Assembly: GCA_030604135.1 (NCBI GenBank)
Contig: JAUVWL010000002.1
Location: forward strand, 124,001-188,000
DNA length: 64,000 nt
Origin: Burkholderiales bacterium
Lineage (GTDB): Bacteria > Pseudomonadota > Gammaproteobacteria > Burkholderiales > Burkholderiaceae_C
Direction of reading: 5' to 3'
Shown: positions 17,698 to 26,961 of the stretch, piece by piece
Layout of the letters: each line of letters opens with the position of its first letter
Numbering within the stretch: position 1 is the stretch's first letter
Translations under genes and position numbers: made by a program
The notes under the pieces: generated by a model
Seen by the model: only the letters and a program-made list of their open reading frames with translations
What the model was told of the DNA's origin: nothing
Database searches by the model: none

Positions 17698-17722
17698 AAC
17701 CGCCGCCTGCCGGCGGTTTTTC
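17698..17722 (+). terminator. Intrinsic terminator of rpoH
   Basis: AACCGCCG (17698-17705) pairs with CGGCGGTT (17711-17718) across a CCTGC loop, giving an 8-bp stem followed by a T run. Confidence 0.85.
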
Positions 17723-17742
17723 TTGGGGCCTGTGGATGACGC

Positions 17743-18789
17743 TCAGTCCCGCAGGTCGACCAGCTCGATGGTGGGCCAGACGCCCAGACGGGCCGGCAAC
17801 CCGATGGTGCCCAGGCCGGGCGTGACCAGCAGTCGTCCGCCCGGTGTGCCATACAAGCCGTTGACCCAGGGTTGCTGGGTGTTGGTCTGGCGCACGAACC
17901 AGGGGGTGAAACCCGGAATCCAGATCTGCCCGCCGTGGGTGTGCCCGGCAAAGGCCAGGAAGGCGGCATCGGGTGGCAGCAGGGTCATGGTGTCGGGCTG
18001 ATGCATCAGCACCAGACGGGGCGGCACGGATTCACCCGCGGGCCACAGGGCACGCACCTCGGCCTGTGGCTGGCCCCCCCAGAAGTCCGACAGGCCCACC
18101 AGCTGCCAGCCCTTGATCTCCAACAGCTCCCCTTCGATCAGGCGCACGCCATGGGTGCGCAGCGCCTGGCTCAGGGGGCCGGTCAGGTCGGGGCCGGGCG
18201 CCTTGGTGTCGTGGTTGCCCAGCACCGCAAACACCGGGTGGCGGATGTCGGCCAGCAGCCTGAGCCCAGCCTCCAGGTCGAACAGCGGATCGTGCACCCA
18301 GTCGCCGGCCACCAGCACCGCGTCCACGTCCATCGCATTGAGCGTGCGCACCAGCCGCGCGAGCTGGAAGTCCCGGTAGAACAAGCCCCAGTGGATGTCG
18401 GCCAGCACCGCCAGCCGCAGGGGCTGGGCGCCTTCGGGAATGCCGGTGAGTGTGGTCTGGCGCGTTCTCTGCGCGAACGGCTCGACCCAGGACGCCCACA
18501 GGCCCACCAGCACGAAGGCCAGGGCCAGCAAGGCCTTCAGCCGCGCCCAGCCGGCGTGACCCAGGGCGTGGGCCAGCAAGCCCCAGAGCAGGAAGGGCCC
18601 GGCCAGTTTGGGCCCCCAGTACAGGCCCAGCATGATGAAGTTGCGCAGTTCATGGCCGGGTGTGTGCCAGCGTCCGGAAAAGTCCCAGGCGCAGACCGCC
18701 AGCGTGGCGGCCATGGCCAGCCAGAACAGCCGCCAGGCCAGGCGCTCGCCGCCCCGGCTGCACGCCGGACCGGGCCGCGCCGGGTTCAT
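17743..18789 (-). CDS. Membrane-anchored metallophosphoesterase (YkuE/YaeI-like)
   Basis: A 348-residue protein with three to four N-terminal hydrophobic segments (about residues 18-105) and a calcineurin-like phosphoesterase domain. The metal motifs are in order: [21 protein letters not shown] and FAGHTHGGQ. Relatives act on lipid A-related or other phospho-lipids, but the substrate here is not known. Its ATG overlaps the lysS stop (ATGA at 18786-18789), so it is translationally coupled to lysS. Confidence 0.88.
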   Translation of the reverse strand: MNPARPGPACSRGGERLAWRLFWLAMAATLAVCAWDFSGRWHTPGHELRNFIMLGLYWGPKLAGPFLLWGLLAHALGHAGWARLKALLALAFVLVGLWASWVEPFAQRTRQTTLTGIPEGAQPLRLAVLADIHWGLFYRDFQLARLVRTLNAMDVDAVLVAGDWVHDPLFDLEAGLRLLADIRHPVFAVLGNHDTKAPGPDLTGPLSQALRTHGVRLIEGELLEIKGWQLVGLSDFWGGQPQAEVRALWPAGESVPPRLVLMHQPDTMTLLPPDAAFLAFAGHTHGGQIWIPGFTPWFVRQTNTQQPWVNGLYGTPGGRLLVTPGLGTIGLPARLGVWPTIELVDLRD

Positions 18790-20345
18790 CCCTCGCGCCG
18801 CAGCGCCGGGAACAGGATGACGTCGCGGATGCTGGGGCTGTCGGTCAGCAGCATCATGAGGCGGTCGATGCCGATGCCGCAGCCACCGGCCGGCGGCATG
18901 CCGTACTCCAGCGCGCGCACGAAGTCGGCGTCGTAGTACATGGCCTCGTGGTCACCGGCGTCCTTGCTGGCCACCTGGGCATGGAAGCGCGCGGCCTGGT
19001 CTTCGGCGTCGTTGAGCTCCGAGAAGGCGTTGCCGAACTCGCGACCGGTGATGTAGAGCTCGAAGCGCTCGGTGACCTCGGGCCGGGCGTCGTTGGCCCG
19101 CGCCAGTGGCGAGATCTCGGTCGGGTGGTCCATGATGAAGGTGGGGTTCCACAGCTTCTCTTCCACCGTCTCCTCGAAGTACATCACCTGCAGGCTGGCC
19201 AGGCTGCGGCCGCTGAGGCGGTGCTTTTCTTCGGTCAGGCCGAGCTTGCGCAGCTGCGACAGCAACCAGGTGGCATCGTCGACCTGTTCGCCTGCCTCGG
19301 TGTACTTGACGATGGCGTCGCGGATGGTCAGGCGCTCGAAAGGCGCGTCCACGTCGACCGCGCGGCCCTGGTAGCTCAGCGGCTCGTCGCCCCGCACCTG
19401 GCGCACCACATGGCGGATCAGCTCTTCGGTGAAGCCCATGAGGTCGCGGTAGTTCCAGTAGGCCGCGTAGAACTCCATCATGGTGAACTCGGGGTTGTGC
19501 CGGACGCTGATGCCTTCGTTGCGGAAGTTGCGGTTGATCTCGAACACCCGGTCGAAACCGCCCACCAGCAGACGCTTGAGGTAGAGCTCGGGCGCGATAC
19601 GCAGGAACATCTGCTGATCCAGCGCGTTGTGGTGCGTCTCGAACGGCCGCGCATTGGCTCCGCCCGGAATCGGGTGCAGCATGGGCGTTTCCACCTCCAG
19701 AAAGGCGTGGCTGACCATGAACTCGCGGATGGCAGTCAGGGCCTGGCTGCGCAGCATGAAGCGGCGGCGCGCGGACTCGTCGGTCATCAGGTCGACGTAG
19801 CGCTGGCGGTACTTGATTTCCTGGTCGTGCACGCCGTGGAACTTGTCGGGCAGCGGCCGCAGGCTCTTGGTCAGCAGCCGAACCTTGTCGGCATGGATGG
19901 TCAGCTCGCCGGTACGGGTCTTGAACAGCACACCTTCGGCGGCCACGATGTCACCCAGGTCCCAGTGCTTGAACACCGCGTGCTGGGCCTCGCCCACGCT
20001 GTCGTTGTTCAGGTAGATCTGGATGCGGCCGCCGCTGGGGCCCAGCGAGGCGTCCTGCAGGGTGGCGAAACTGGCCTTGCCCATGACTCGCTTGAGCATC
20101 ATGCGGCCGGCCACGCTGGCGCGCACCGGGTTGGCCTCCAGCGCCTCCTTGGTGGCTTCACCATGAAGGGCAAACAGCTCGGACGCTTTGTCGGCCGGTT
20201 TGAAATCGTTCGGGAAGGCCACGCCCTCGCCCCGCTGCTGCGCGTCGCGCAGCGCCTTGAGCTTCTCGCGCCGCTCGGCGATGAGCTGGTTCTCGTCGGT
20301 GGCGGGTGCGGTTGGGGCGTGTTCGATGGTCATGGTGGAAGACAT
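18786..20345 (-). CDS. lysS: Lysyl-tRNA synthetase (class II)
   Basis: A 519-residue cytoplasmic enzyme that charges tRNA-Lys. It has the N-terminal OB-fold anticodon-binding domain (about 60-170), class II motif 2 ([20 protein letters not shown]) and motif 3 ([14 protein letters not shown]). The start is taken as the ATG at 20345 ([11 protein letters not shown]); the ATG at 20333 is possible. Oddly, the start codon directly follows the U run of a strong terminator-like hairpin, and no normal ribosome-binding site is visible. The metallophosphoesterase gene is coupled downstream. Confidence 0.95.
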   Translation of the reverse strand: MSSTMTIEHAPTAPATDENQLIAERREKLKALRDAQQRGEGVAFPNDFKPADKASELFALHGEATKEALEANPVRASVAGRMMLKRVMGKASFATLQDASLGPSGGRIQIYLNNDSVGEAQHAVFKHWDLGDIVAAEGVLFKTRTGELTIHADKVRLLTKSLRPLPDKFHGVHDQEIKYRQRYVDLMTDESARRRFMLRSQALTAIREFMVSHAFLEVETPMLHPIPGGANARPFETHHNALDQQMFLRIAPELYLKRLLVGGFDRVFEINRNFRNEGISVRHNPEFTMMEFYAAYWNYRDLMGFTEELIRHVVRQVRGDEPLSYQGRAVDVDAPFERLTIRDAIVKYTEAGEQVDDATWLLSQLRKLGLTEEKHRLSGRSLASLQVMYFEETVEEKLWNPTFIMDHPTEISPLARANDARPEVTERFELYITGREFGNAFSELNDAEDQAARFHAQVASKDAGDHEAMYYDADFVRALEYGMPPAGGCGIGIDRLMMLLTDSPSIRDVILFPALRREG

Positions 20346-20380
20346 AAAAAAACGGGCTGCGCCACAAAGGCGCAACCCGT
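20346..20380 (-). terminator. Terminator-like hairpin between livF and lysS
   Basis: Read on the minus strand, a 12-bp stem (arms 20369-20380 and 20352-20363, one G-U pair, 5-nt loop) is followed by seven U residues that run straight into the lysS ATG. It fits an intrinsic terminator for the liv operon, but it could also act as a leader attenuator for lysS. Confidence 0.8.
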
Positions 20381-20414
20381 CATTGTAATTTCCCGCAAAA
20401 AGCGGACAGGAAGC

Positions 20415-21131
20415 TCAGTGCCCCAGATACGCCTCGCGCACGCGCGGGTCGACCAGCAGTTCCTTGCCGGGACCGGTCATGGTGATCTCGCCCGAGTCCA
20501 TCACGTAGCCGCGGTTGGCAATCTGCAGCGCGCGCTGGGCGTTCTGCTCGACCAGCAGAATGGTCATGCCTTGGGACGACACGTCGCGCACCACCTCGAA
20601 GATCTTGTCGACCATGATGGGCGACAGGCCCATGGAGGGCTCGTCCAGCAGCAGCACCTTGGGGCGGCTCATCAGGGCCCGGCCCATGGCCAGCATCTGC
20701 TGCTCACCGCCCGACATGGTGCCCGCGAGCTGGTCCTTGCGTTCGCGCAGGCGCGGGAAGATGCTGAACATGCGCTCGATGTCTTCGGCAATGCCCGCCT
20801 TGTCGCTGCGGGTGTAGGCGCCCATCTGCAGGTTCTCGGTGATGGTCATGCGGGTGAACACACCGCGCCCCTCGGGCACCATGGCCAGGCCCTGCTTGAC
20901 CAGGTCCCAGGCACCCTGGCCCCGGATGCTCTGACCCATGTACTCGATGCTGCCACCTTCGATGCCCAGCGAGCCGGTGATGGCCTTCATGGTTGTGGTT
21001 TTGCCGGCGCCGTTGGAGCCGATCAGCGAGATCAGCTCGCCCTCCTGCACCTCCAGGCTCACGCCCTTGACCGCCTTGATGCCACCGTAGGAGACCCGCA
21101 GGTCGGTGACTTTCAACAATGTATTTGACAT
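20415..21131 (-). CDS. livF: Branched-chain amino acid-type ABC transporter ATP-binding protein LivF
   Basis: A 238-residue ABC ATPase with Walker A (GSNGAGKTTT), the signature MSGGEQQMLAMGRAL and Walker B (VLLLDEPSMGL). With LivG it forms the nucleotide-binding pair of a HAAT-type importer at the cytoplasmic face. It is the last gene of livHMGF; 16 nt separate it from livG. A terminator-like hairpin follows. No binding protein gene is present in this block, so the substrate could be branched-chain amino acids or another compound. Confidence 0.92.
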   Translation of the reverse strand: MSNTLLKVTDLRVSYGGIKAVKGVSLEVQEGELISLIGSNGAGKTTTMKAITGSLGIEGGSIEYMGQSIRGQGAWDLVKQGLAMVPEGRGVFTRMTITENLQMGAYTRSDKAGIAEDIERMFSIFPRLRERKDQLAGTMSGGEQQMLAMGRALMSRPKVLLLDEPSMGLSPIMVDKIFEVVRDVSSQGMTILLVEQNAQRALQIANRGYVMDSGEITMTGPGKELLVDPRVREAYLGH

Positions 21132-21147
21132 AAGGTTCTCGCCTGCC

Positions 21148-21918
21148 TCAGTTCGATCCGGTGCCCAGATAGGCTTCGATCACTTTCGGGTCTTTCTGGA
21201 CATCGGCCGGTGTGCCCTGTGACAGCTGCTTGCCGTAGTCCAGCACGGTCACGCGGTCACACAGGCCCATCACCAGCTTCACGTCGTGTTCGATGAGCAG
21301 GATGGTGCGGTTGTCCTTGCGGATCTGGTCGATCAGTTCGCGCAGCAACACCTTCTCGGTGGCGTTCATGCCGGCGGCCGGCTCGTCCAGGGCAATCAGC
21401 TGCGGGTCGGTCGCCAGGGCGCGCGCAATCTCCAGTCGGCGCTGGTCGCCGTAACTGAGGGTGCGGGCCTTGTAGTCGGCGAACTTGGCCAGCCCCACGT
21501 AGTCGAGCAGTTCACGGGCCCGGTCGGCAATTTCCTTTTCCTCGCGCTTGAAGCGCGGCGTGCGCAGCATGGCCCCGATCAGGCCCGAGCGGGTGCGCAC
21601 ATGGCGCCCCACCATCACGTTTTCCAGTGCCGTCATGTCGGCAAACAGCCGGATGTTCTGGAAGGTGCGGGCGATGCCGGCCTTGGCCACCTCGTGCACC
21701 GCAGTGGGTGTGTAGGGTTTGCCGGCCAGCTCGAAGCTGCCGCTGTCGGGTGTGTACAAGCCGGTCAGCACGTTGAAGAAGGTGGTCTTGCCGGCACCGT
21801 TGGGGCCGATCAGGCCATAGACCTGACCGCGCTGGATCTCGATGCCCACGTCGCTCAGGGCCTGCAGGCCACCGAAGCGTTTGGAGACGTTGGCGACTTT
21901 CAGAATGGTGTCTGTCAT
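21148..21918 (-). CDS. livG: Branched-chain amino acid-type ABC transporter ATP-binding protein LivG
   Basis: A 256-residue ABC ATPase with Walker A GPNGAGKTTFFN, signature LSYGDQRRLEIARAL and Walker B LIALDEPAAGMN. The stretch after the signature, AAGMNATEK, is typical of LivG. It pairs with LivF. The gene lies 15 nt downstream of livM and 16 nt upstream of livF on the minus strand. Confidence 0.92.
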   Translation of the reverse strand: MTDTILKVANVSKRFGGLQALSDVGIEIQRGQVYGLIGPNGAGKTTFFNVLTGLYTPDSGSFELAGKPYTPTAVHEVAKAGIARTFQNIRLFADMTALENVMVGRHVRTRSGLIGAMLRTPRFKREEKEIADRARELLDYVGLAKFADYKARTLSYGDQRRLEIARALATDPQLIALDEPAAGMNATEKVLLRELIDQIRKDNRTILLIEHDVKLVMGLCDRVTVLDYGKQLSQGTPADVQKDPKVIEAYLGTGSN

Positions 21919-21933
21919 TTCGTGACCTCTGCC

Positions 21934-23031
21934 TCACTTGCTCAGGGACTTGCCGTGCTCGGGCGCCGGCCACAGCCCCTTCGGACGCAGCAGCATGATG
22001 ATGATCATGGCCAGGGCGATCAGCAGCTGGCGCAGGATCTCGGGCCCCAGGCGGCCGTCGGTCATGGCGGTCAGCGGGTGGGCAACATGGCGCAGCAGTT
22101 CGGGCAGGCCAGCCAGCACCAGTGCGCCCAGGATGACGCCAGGCACATGACCCAGGCCACCCAGCACCACCATGGCCACGACCATGACCGACTCCATCAG
22201 GATGAAGGATTCGGGGTAGACACCGCGCATCAGCGAGGCGAACAGCACCCCGGCCACACCACCGAACACGGCGCTGCTGCCGAAGGCGGCCAGCTTGAGG
22301 TTGCGGGTGTTCAGGCCCATGGCCTTGGCCGCGATCTCGTCTTCACGGATGGCCATCCAGGCGCGGCCGATGCGCGAGTCCTGCAATCGGTAGGCGATGA
22401 TCACCGCGATCACCACGAAGAACAGGATCAGGTAGTAGTACAGCGTGACCGACTGAAAGGTGAAGGTCCAATCGCCCAGCGATATGTTCAGCCTCTGCCC
22501 CATGTTGTGGCCGAACACCGTCACCGGGTCAATGCCGCTGATGCCTTTGGGGCCGTTGGTGATGTTGATCGGGCGGTCCATGTTGAGCATGAAGATGCGC
22601 ACGATCTCGCCGAAACCCAGGGTCACGATGGCCAGGTAGTCACCGCGCAGTTTTAGCACGGGGAAGCCCAGGATCAGCCCGACCAGACCCGCCAGCACCC
22701 CCGCCAGGATCATCACGAACCAGAAGCTCATGTGCAGCCCGTTCGGGAACATGGCGGCGATCGCCGGGAAGTTCTGGGTCAGGTGCGGCGAGGCCAGCAG
22801 ACCGTACAGGTAGGCTCCGACCGCAAAGAAGGCGATGAAGCCCAGGTCGAGCAGGCCGGCGAAGCCGACGACGATGTTCAGGCCCAGGGCCAGCAGCACA
22901 TAAAGCAGCGCGATGTCGACGATGCGCACCCAGGAGTTGCTGCCGGTGGCCTGCAGCAGCAGTGGCAGCACCAGCAGAGCCACCGCCACAATGAAGAAGG
23001 TGATCAGCTTGGAGGCTTTTGAATTGAGCAT
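21934..23031 (-). CDS. livM: Branched-chain amino acid-type ABC transporter permease LivM
   Basis: A 365-residue permease with about ten hydrophobic segments. The family motifs GLNIVVGFAGLLDLGFIAFFAVGAY near the middle of the N-terminal half and RIGRAWMAIREDEIAAKAMG in the cytoplasmic loop are clear. It forms the membrane channel with LivH. The start at 23031 is preceded by AAGGAGAG; an earlier in-frame start at 23073 would overlap livH. It lies between livH and livG in a tight operon. Confidence 0.93.
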   Translation of the reverse strand: MLNSKASKLITFFIVAVALLVLPLLLQATGSNSWVRIVDIALLYVLLALGLNIVVGFAGLLDLGFIAFFAVGAYLYGLLASPHLTQNFPAIAAMFPNGLHMSFWFVMILAGVLAGLVGLILGFPVLKLRGDYLAIVTLGFGEIVRIFMLNMDRPINITNGPKGISGIDPVTVFGHNMGQRLNISLGDWTFTFQSVTLYYYLILFFVVIAVIIAYRLQDSRIGRAWMAIREDEIAAKAMGLNTRNLKLAAFGSSAVFGGVAGVLFASLMRGVYPESFILMESVMVVAMVVLGGLGHVPGVILGALVLAGLPELLRHVAHPLTAMTDGRLGPEILRQLLIALAMIIIMLLRPKGLWPAPEHGKSLSK

Positions 23032-23047
23032 GGGAACTCTCCTTGCG

Positions 23048-23977
23048 TCAGGCGCGGTCGGCCACACGCTCACCCAGCAGACCCGACGGACGCAAGGTCA
23101 GCACCAGAGCCAGCACGATGAAGGCGAAGATGTCGGTGTACTGGCTGCCCAGAAATCCGCCGGTGAGCTTGCCCAGGTAGCCGGCCCCGAGCGCTTCGAT
23201 CAGTCCCAGCAGCACGCCGCCGAGCACGGCGCCGGCCAGGTTGCCGATACCCCCCATCACGGCGGCCACAAAGGCCTTGAGGCCGGGCATGAAGCCCATG
23301 GCGTGCTGCACCGTTCCGTAGTTGGAGGCCCACATGATGCCGGCAATGGCCGCCAGCATCGCGCCGATGATGAAGGTGGCGGAGATCACGGTGTCGGGCT
23401 TGATGCCCATCAGCGCGGCCACCCGAGGGTTCTCGGCCGTCGCCCGCATGGCACGACCCAGGTTGGTGCGGTTGACCATCCACATCAGCAGCGCCAGCAC
23501 GATGGCGGTGGTTGCCAGGATGGTGATCTGGGTCACCGAGATCACGGCGCCGCCGATTTCGATCGGCTCGCGCGAGAGCATCGAGGGATAGGACTTGGGG
23601 TTGGGCTTGAAGATGATCATGGCGATCGTCTGCAGCAGGATCGACATGCCGATGGCCGTGATCAGCGGGGCCAGCCGGGGGGAGTTGCGCAATGGCCGGT
23701 AGGCCAGCTTCTCGATCACGAAATTGAGCGCAGCACAGACCACCATGGATATCAGGGTGGCCAGCAGAAGAATCAACCACAGGGGCGCGCCGGGCATGCC
23801 GTCGCGCATGGTGCCGATGGTCACCCAGCTGGTGAGTGCCCCGATCATGAGCACGTCACCGTGTGCAAAGTTGATGAGCCCGATGATGCCGTACACCATG
23901 GTGTACCCGAGGGCCACCAGCGCATACATGCTGCCCAGCACCAGACCGTTGATGATCTGCTGTAGCAAGACGTCCAT
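23048..23977 (-). CDS. livH: Branched-chain amino acid-type ABC transporter permease LivH
   Basis: A 309-residue permease with about eight hydrophobic segments. It begins MDVLLQQIINGLVLGSMYALVALGYTMVYGIIGLINFAHGD, which is diagnostic for LivH, and carries the EAA-like loop LGRAMRATAENPRVAALMG. It is the first gene of livHMGF. No livK-type binding protein gene precedes it here; the upstream gene is rarA, separated by a terminator-like hairpin. Confidence 0.93.
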   Translation of the reverse strand: MDVLLQQIINGLVLGSMYALVALGYTMVYGIIGLINFAHGDVLMIGALTSWVTIGTMRDGMPGAPLWLILLLATLISMVVCAALNFVIEKLAYRPLRNSPRLAPLITAIGMSILLQTIAMIIFKPNPKSYPSMLSREPIEIGGAVISVTQITILATTAIVLALLMWMVNRTNLGRAMRATAENPRVAALMGIKPDTVISATFIIGAMLAAIAGIMWASNYGTVQHAMGFMPGLKAFVAAVMGGIGNLAGAVLGGVLLGLIEALGAGYLGKLTGGFLGSQYTDIFAFIVLALVLTLRPSGLLGERVADRA

Positions 23978-24044
23978 GAAGTTTCTCCGTGAGTTTGACA
24001 GTCCGCTCTGATCTTTGATTCGCGTCGGACCGCCTCAACCTAGC

Positions 24045-24089
24045 AAAAAACCCGCCAGGCATGCCCTGTCTTGGGGCGCCCTGCGGGTT
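24045..24089 (-). terminator. Terminator-like hairpin after rarA
   Basis: On the minus strand AACCCGC pairs with GCGGGTT around an imperfectly paired G/C-rich interior and is followed by six T residues. It separates rarA from the liv operon. Confidence 0.6.
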
Positions 24090-24208
24090 GGTGGGCGGAT
24101 TGTAGCGAGGCGTAAATGACCGCCGCATGCGTGTAAGCCCTTATCACACACGGGTTTTCCCTGAAACAGGCGACAGGCGGCGTCAGGATCAGCGTTACAG
24201 CTGGTTCA

Positions 24209-25495
24209 TTAGGAATTCTGATCGTTCAGGCGTCTGAGCTCGCTGAGCTTATCGGCGATGCGAATCTCCAGCCCTCGTGGCACAGGCCGGTAAAAGCCCG
24301 GGTCGGCCATGCCTTCGGGCAGATAGCGCTCACCTGCGGCAAAACCACCGGCCTCGTCGTGGGCGTAGCGGTAGGCCTTGCCATAGTCCAGATCCTTCAT
24401 CAGCTGGGTCGGCGCGTTGCGCAAGTGCATGGGCACCGGGCGGCTGCCGTCTTTCTTGACAAAGGCTTTGGCCTCGTTGAACGCCTTGTAGACGGCGTTC
24501 GATTTGGGGGCCACGGCCAGATAGACCACACACTCTGCCAAGGCCAGCTCTCCCTCGGGGGTGCCCAGCCGCTCGTAGACCTCGGCCGCGTCGAGCGCGA
24601 GACGCAAGGCCCGGGGATCGGCCAGACCGATGTCTTCACTGGCCATGCGGATGAGCCGCCGGGCCAGATAACGCGGGTCGGCGCCTCCGTCGAGCATGCG
24701 CACAAACCAGTACAGCGCGGCATCGGGGTCGGAGCCCCGCACACTCTTGTGCAAGGCACTGATGGTGTCGTAGAACTGCTCACCCCCCTTGTCGTAGCGG
24801 CGCATGCGTTCGCCCAGCACCTTCAGCAGCCAGTCGTCGGTCACCCGCTCACGCTTCTCGCGTCCGGCCGCCACGGCCAGGGTTTCCAGCGTGTTGAGCA
24901 GGCGCCGCGCATCACCGTCGGCGTAGGCGATGAGCCTGTCTTCGGCCGGCTTCTCGACCTCCGGAACGGCCCCGATGGTCCGCGCGCGCAGCACCAGTTG
25001 CCTCAGGTCGTCTTCCGTCAGCGGCTGCAGCACATAGACCGCCGCCCGCGACAGCAGGGCCGAGTTGACTTCGAACGACGGGTTCTCGGTGGTGGCGCCG
25101 ATGAAGGTGAACAGGCCGCTCTCCACGTGCGGAAGAAACGCGTCCTGCTGACTCTTGTTGAAGCGGTGCACTTCGTCCACGAACACGATGGTGCGCTGGG
25201 CCTGCAGACCATCGCGCGCCGCTTCGGCGCGTTCCACCGCCTCGCGAATGTCCTTGACGCCACCAAGCACCGCGCTGATGGTGATGAACTGCGCATCGAA
25301 GGCGTCGGCCATCAACCGGGCGATGGTGGTCTTGCCCACCCCGGGAGGCCCCCACAGAATGCAACTGTGCGGCTGGCCCGACTCGAAAGCCAGCCGCAAC
25401 GCCATGCCCTCACCCAGCAACTGACGCTGACCAATGACATCGGCCAGGGTGCCGGGACGAAGGCGTTCGGCCAGGGGAAGGTGGGGCGTGTTCAC
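24209..25495 (-). CDS. rarA: Replication-associated recombination protein RarA (MgsA), AAA+ ATPase
   Basis: A 428-residue clamp-loader-like ATPase that acts at stalled forks. It has Walker [10 protein letters not shown], Walker [13 protein letters not shown], sensor-1 [13 protein letters not shown] and the C-terminal tetramerisation region ([17 protein letters not shown], then [14 protein letters not shown]). The start is set at the GTG at 25495, giving [17 protein letters not shown], which matches the family N-terminus (xPLAARMRP in E. coli). A longer reading from 25657 adds 54 residues with no family match. A ribosome-binding site is weak (GGGAGCGAG about 14 nt upstream). Confidence 0.92.
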   Translation of the reverse strand: MNTPHLPLAERLRPGTLADVIGQRQLLGEGMALRLAFESGQPHSCILWGPPGVGKTTIARLMADAFDAQFITISAVLGGVKDIREAVERAEAARDGLQAQRTIVFVDEVHRFNKSQQDAFLPHVESGLFTFIGATTENPSFEVNSALLSRAAVYVLQPLTEDDLRQLVLRARTIGAVPEVEKPAEDRLIAYADGDARRLLNTLETLAVAAGREKRERVTDDWLLKVLGERMRRYDKGGEQFYDTISALHKSVRGSDPDAALYWFVRMLDGGADPRYLARRLIRMASEDIGLADPRALRLALDAAEVYERLGTPEGELALAECVVYLAVAPKSNAVYKAFNEAKAFVKKDGSRPVPMHLRNAPTQLMKDLDYGKAYRYAHDEAGGFAAGERYLPEGMADPGFYRPVPRGLEIRIADKLSELRRLNDQNS

Positions 25496-25729
25496 ATCGG
25501 CTGGTGGTAGCTCGCTCCCGGCATTGTGGCGCAAGCCCCATGCCGGGCCAGAACCGCCGCGCAGCGCGCAAACAAAATGAACAAAACACACGATTTGACC
25601 GCAATGCCCTGAGCTGGGGAAAACCCGCCCAAGGATCAGTCCGGTGGCCACTACCATCGTCTGTTCCCCGGGTTCAAGTCATTGCCAGGGCGACCCTTTT
25701 CACTTTTCTCACCGTTTCGGAGACAAGGT

Positions 25730-26842
25730 ATGACATACCCCATCACCCGCCGCAGCTTCGGCGCTTCCTCTCTCAAGCTTGCCGCCGCGTCCACCGCCAT
25801 CGCCGCCGGGCTGCCTTCAGCCGCCTGGGCACAAGGCGTCAGCTACGCAGGCAAGACGGTCGAGCTGGTGATCCCCTTCGGCACCGGCGGTGGCTCGGAT
25901 GTGTGGGCACGTTTCAATGCGCCCTTCCTGTCCAAGTACCTGCCCGGCAACCCCAACGTGGTGGTTCGCAACGTCCCTGGGGGTGGCTCCATCACCGGCG
26001 CCAACCAGTACGCCGCCAACGCCAAGCCCGATGGCCTGAGCCTGCTGGGCACCTCGGGCTCGACGCAGTTTCCCTATCTGCTGGGCGACCGCCGGGTGCG
26101 CTACGACTACAAGAACTGGGAAGTGATCATGGCCTCGCCGACCGGCGGTGTGGCCTACATCAACCCGCGCTTCGGCGTGAAGTCGGCGCGTGATCTGGCC
26201 AAAGTGCGTGGGCAAAGGCTGGTGTACGCCAGCCAGGGTGCCACCTCGCTGGACCTGGTTCCGCTGCTGGCCTTCAAGATGCTGGGCCTGGACGTGCACC
26301 ACGTCTTCGGCATGCAAAGCCGTGGGGCGGGCCGCCTGGCCTTCGAACGCGGCGAGGCCACCATCGACTACCAGACCAGTTCGGCCTACATCCAGAACTC
26401 TCTGCCGCTGGTCCAGGCCGGCAAGGCCGTGCCCCTGTTCAGCTGGGGCGTGACGGACGACAAGGGCAACCTGGTTCGCGACCCGGCCTTCCCCGACCTG
26501 CCGCACTTTGCCGAGGCCTACCAGATGGTCAATGGCAAGCCTCCTTCCGGCAACGAGTGGGAGGCTGTCAAGGCCTTCCTGATCGCGGGCTTTCCGGCAC
26601 AGAAGCTGCTGGTGGTGCCCAAGGCCACGCCGCGCGACGTTGTGGAGACTTTGCGCAAGGCGTTCCGCGACATGCGCAACGACCCCGACTACAAGGCCGG
26701 CCTTGAAACCGCGCTGGGTGGCTACGAACAGGTGACCGACCAGGCCGCCGAAGAACTGTACAAACTGGGCACCACCATTCCCGAGTACGCCAGGGACTGG
26801 GTGCGATTCCAGCTGACCAGAAACTACAACGTCGCGCTCTGA
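25730..26842 (+). CDS. tctC: Tripartite tricarboxylate transporter binding protein (TctC/Bug family)
   Basis: A 370-residue periplasmic protein with an N-terminal export signal (RRSFGASS... cleaved near SAAWA; the RR pair allows Tat or Sec use). The Bug-family core is visible: VELVIPFGTGGGSDVWAR, NVPGGGSITGANQYA and YASQGATSLDLVP. Such proteins bind citrate, tricarballylate or other small carboxylates and deliver them to TctAB. The start at 25730 has GGAGACAAGG. The permease gene follows 119 nt later with a hairpin between. Its place beside a TcuAB operon points to a tricarboxylate ligand (inference). Confidence 0.88.
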   Translation: MTYPITRRSFGASSLKLAAASTAIAAGLPSAAWAQGVSYAGKTVELVIPFGTGGGSDVWARFNAPFLSKYLPGNPNVVVRNVPGGGSITGANQYAANAKPDGLSLLGTSGSTQFPYLLGDRRVRYDYKNWEVIMASPTGGVAYINPRFGVKSARDLAKVRGQRLVYASQGATSLDLVPLLAFKMLGLDVHHVFGMQSRGAGRLAFERGEATIDYQTSSAYIQNSLPLVQAGKAVPLFSWGVTDDKGNLVRDPAFPDLPHFAEAYQMVNGKPPSGNEWEAVKAFLIAGFPAQKLLVVPKATPRDVVETLRKAFRDMRNDPDYKAGLETALGGYEQVTDQAAEELYKLGTTIPEYARDWVRFQLTRNYNVAL

Positions 26843-26870
26843 TTCCAGGCTCGTTCCACCGCCATCCGCT

Positions 26871-26897
26871 CCGGTGCAAAGCTCAGCTTTGTACCGG
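26871..26897 (+). other. Hairpin between tctC and the permease gene
   Basis: A 12-bp stem (26871-26882 with 26886-26897, one G-U pair, 3-nt loop) without a T run. Such structures often stabilise the upstream binding-protein mRNA relative to the permease; that use is inferred. Confidence 0.55.
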
Positions 26898-26961
26898 GGC
26901 TTTCATGCGTTCGCAAAGGCTGCGGCGCATTTGCCCCAACCTCTGACGCCGCCCGTATCCC

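Noticed and set aside
18660..21128. Very long open frame on the plus strand opposite lysS and livF
   Set aside because: High-GC DNA leaves antisense frames open; lysS and livF on the minus strand have full family motifs and the opposite frame has none.
20415..23977. A complete branched-chain amino acid uptake system
   Set aside because: No binding protein gene is adjacent, so the substrate cannot be claimed; only the permease and ATPase parts are listed.
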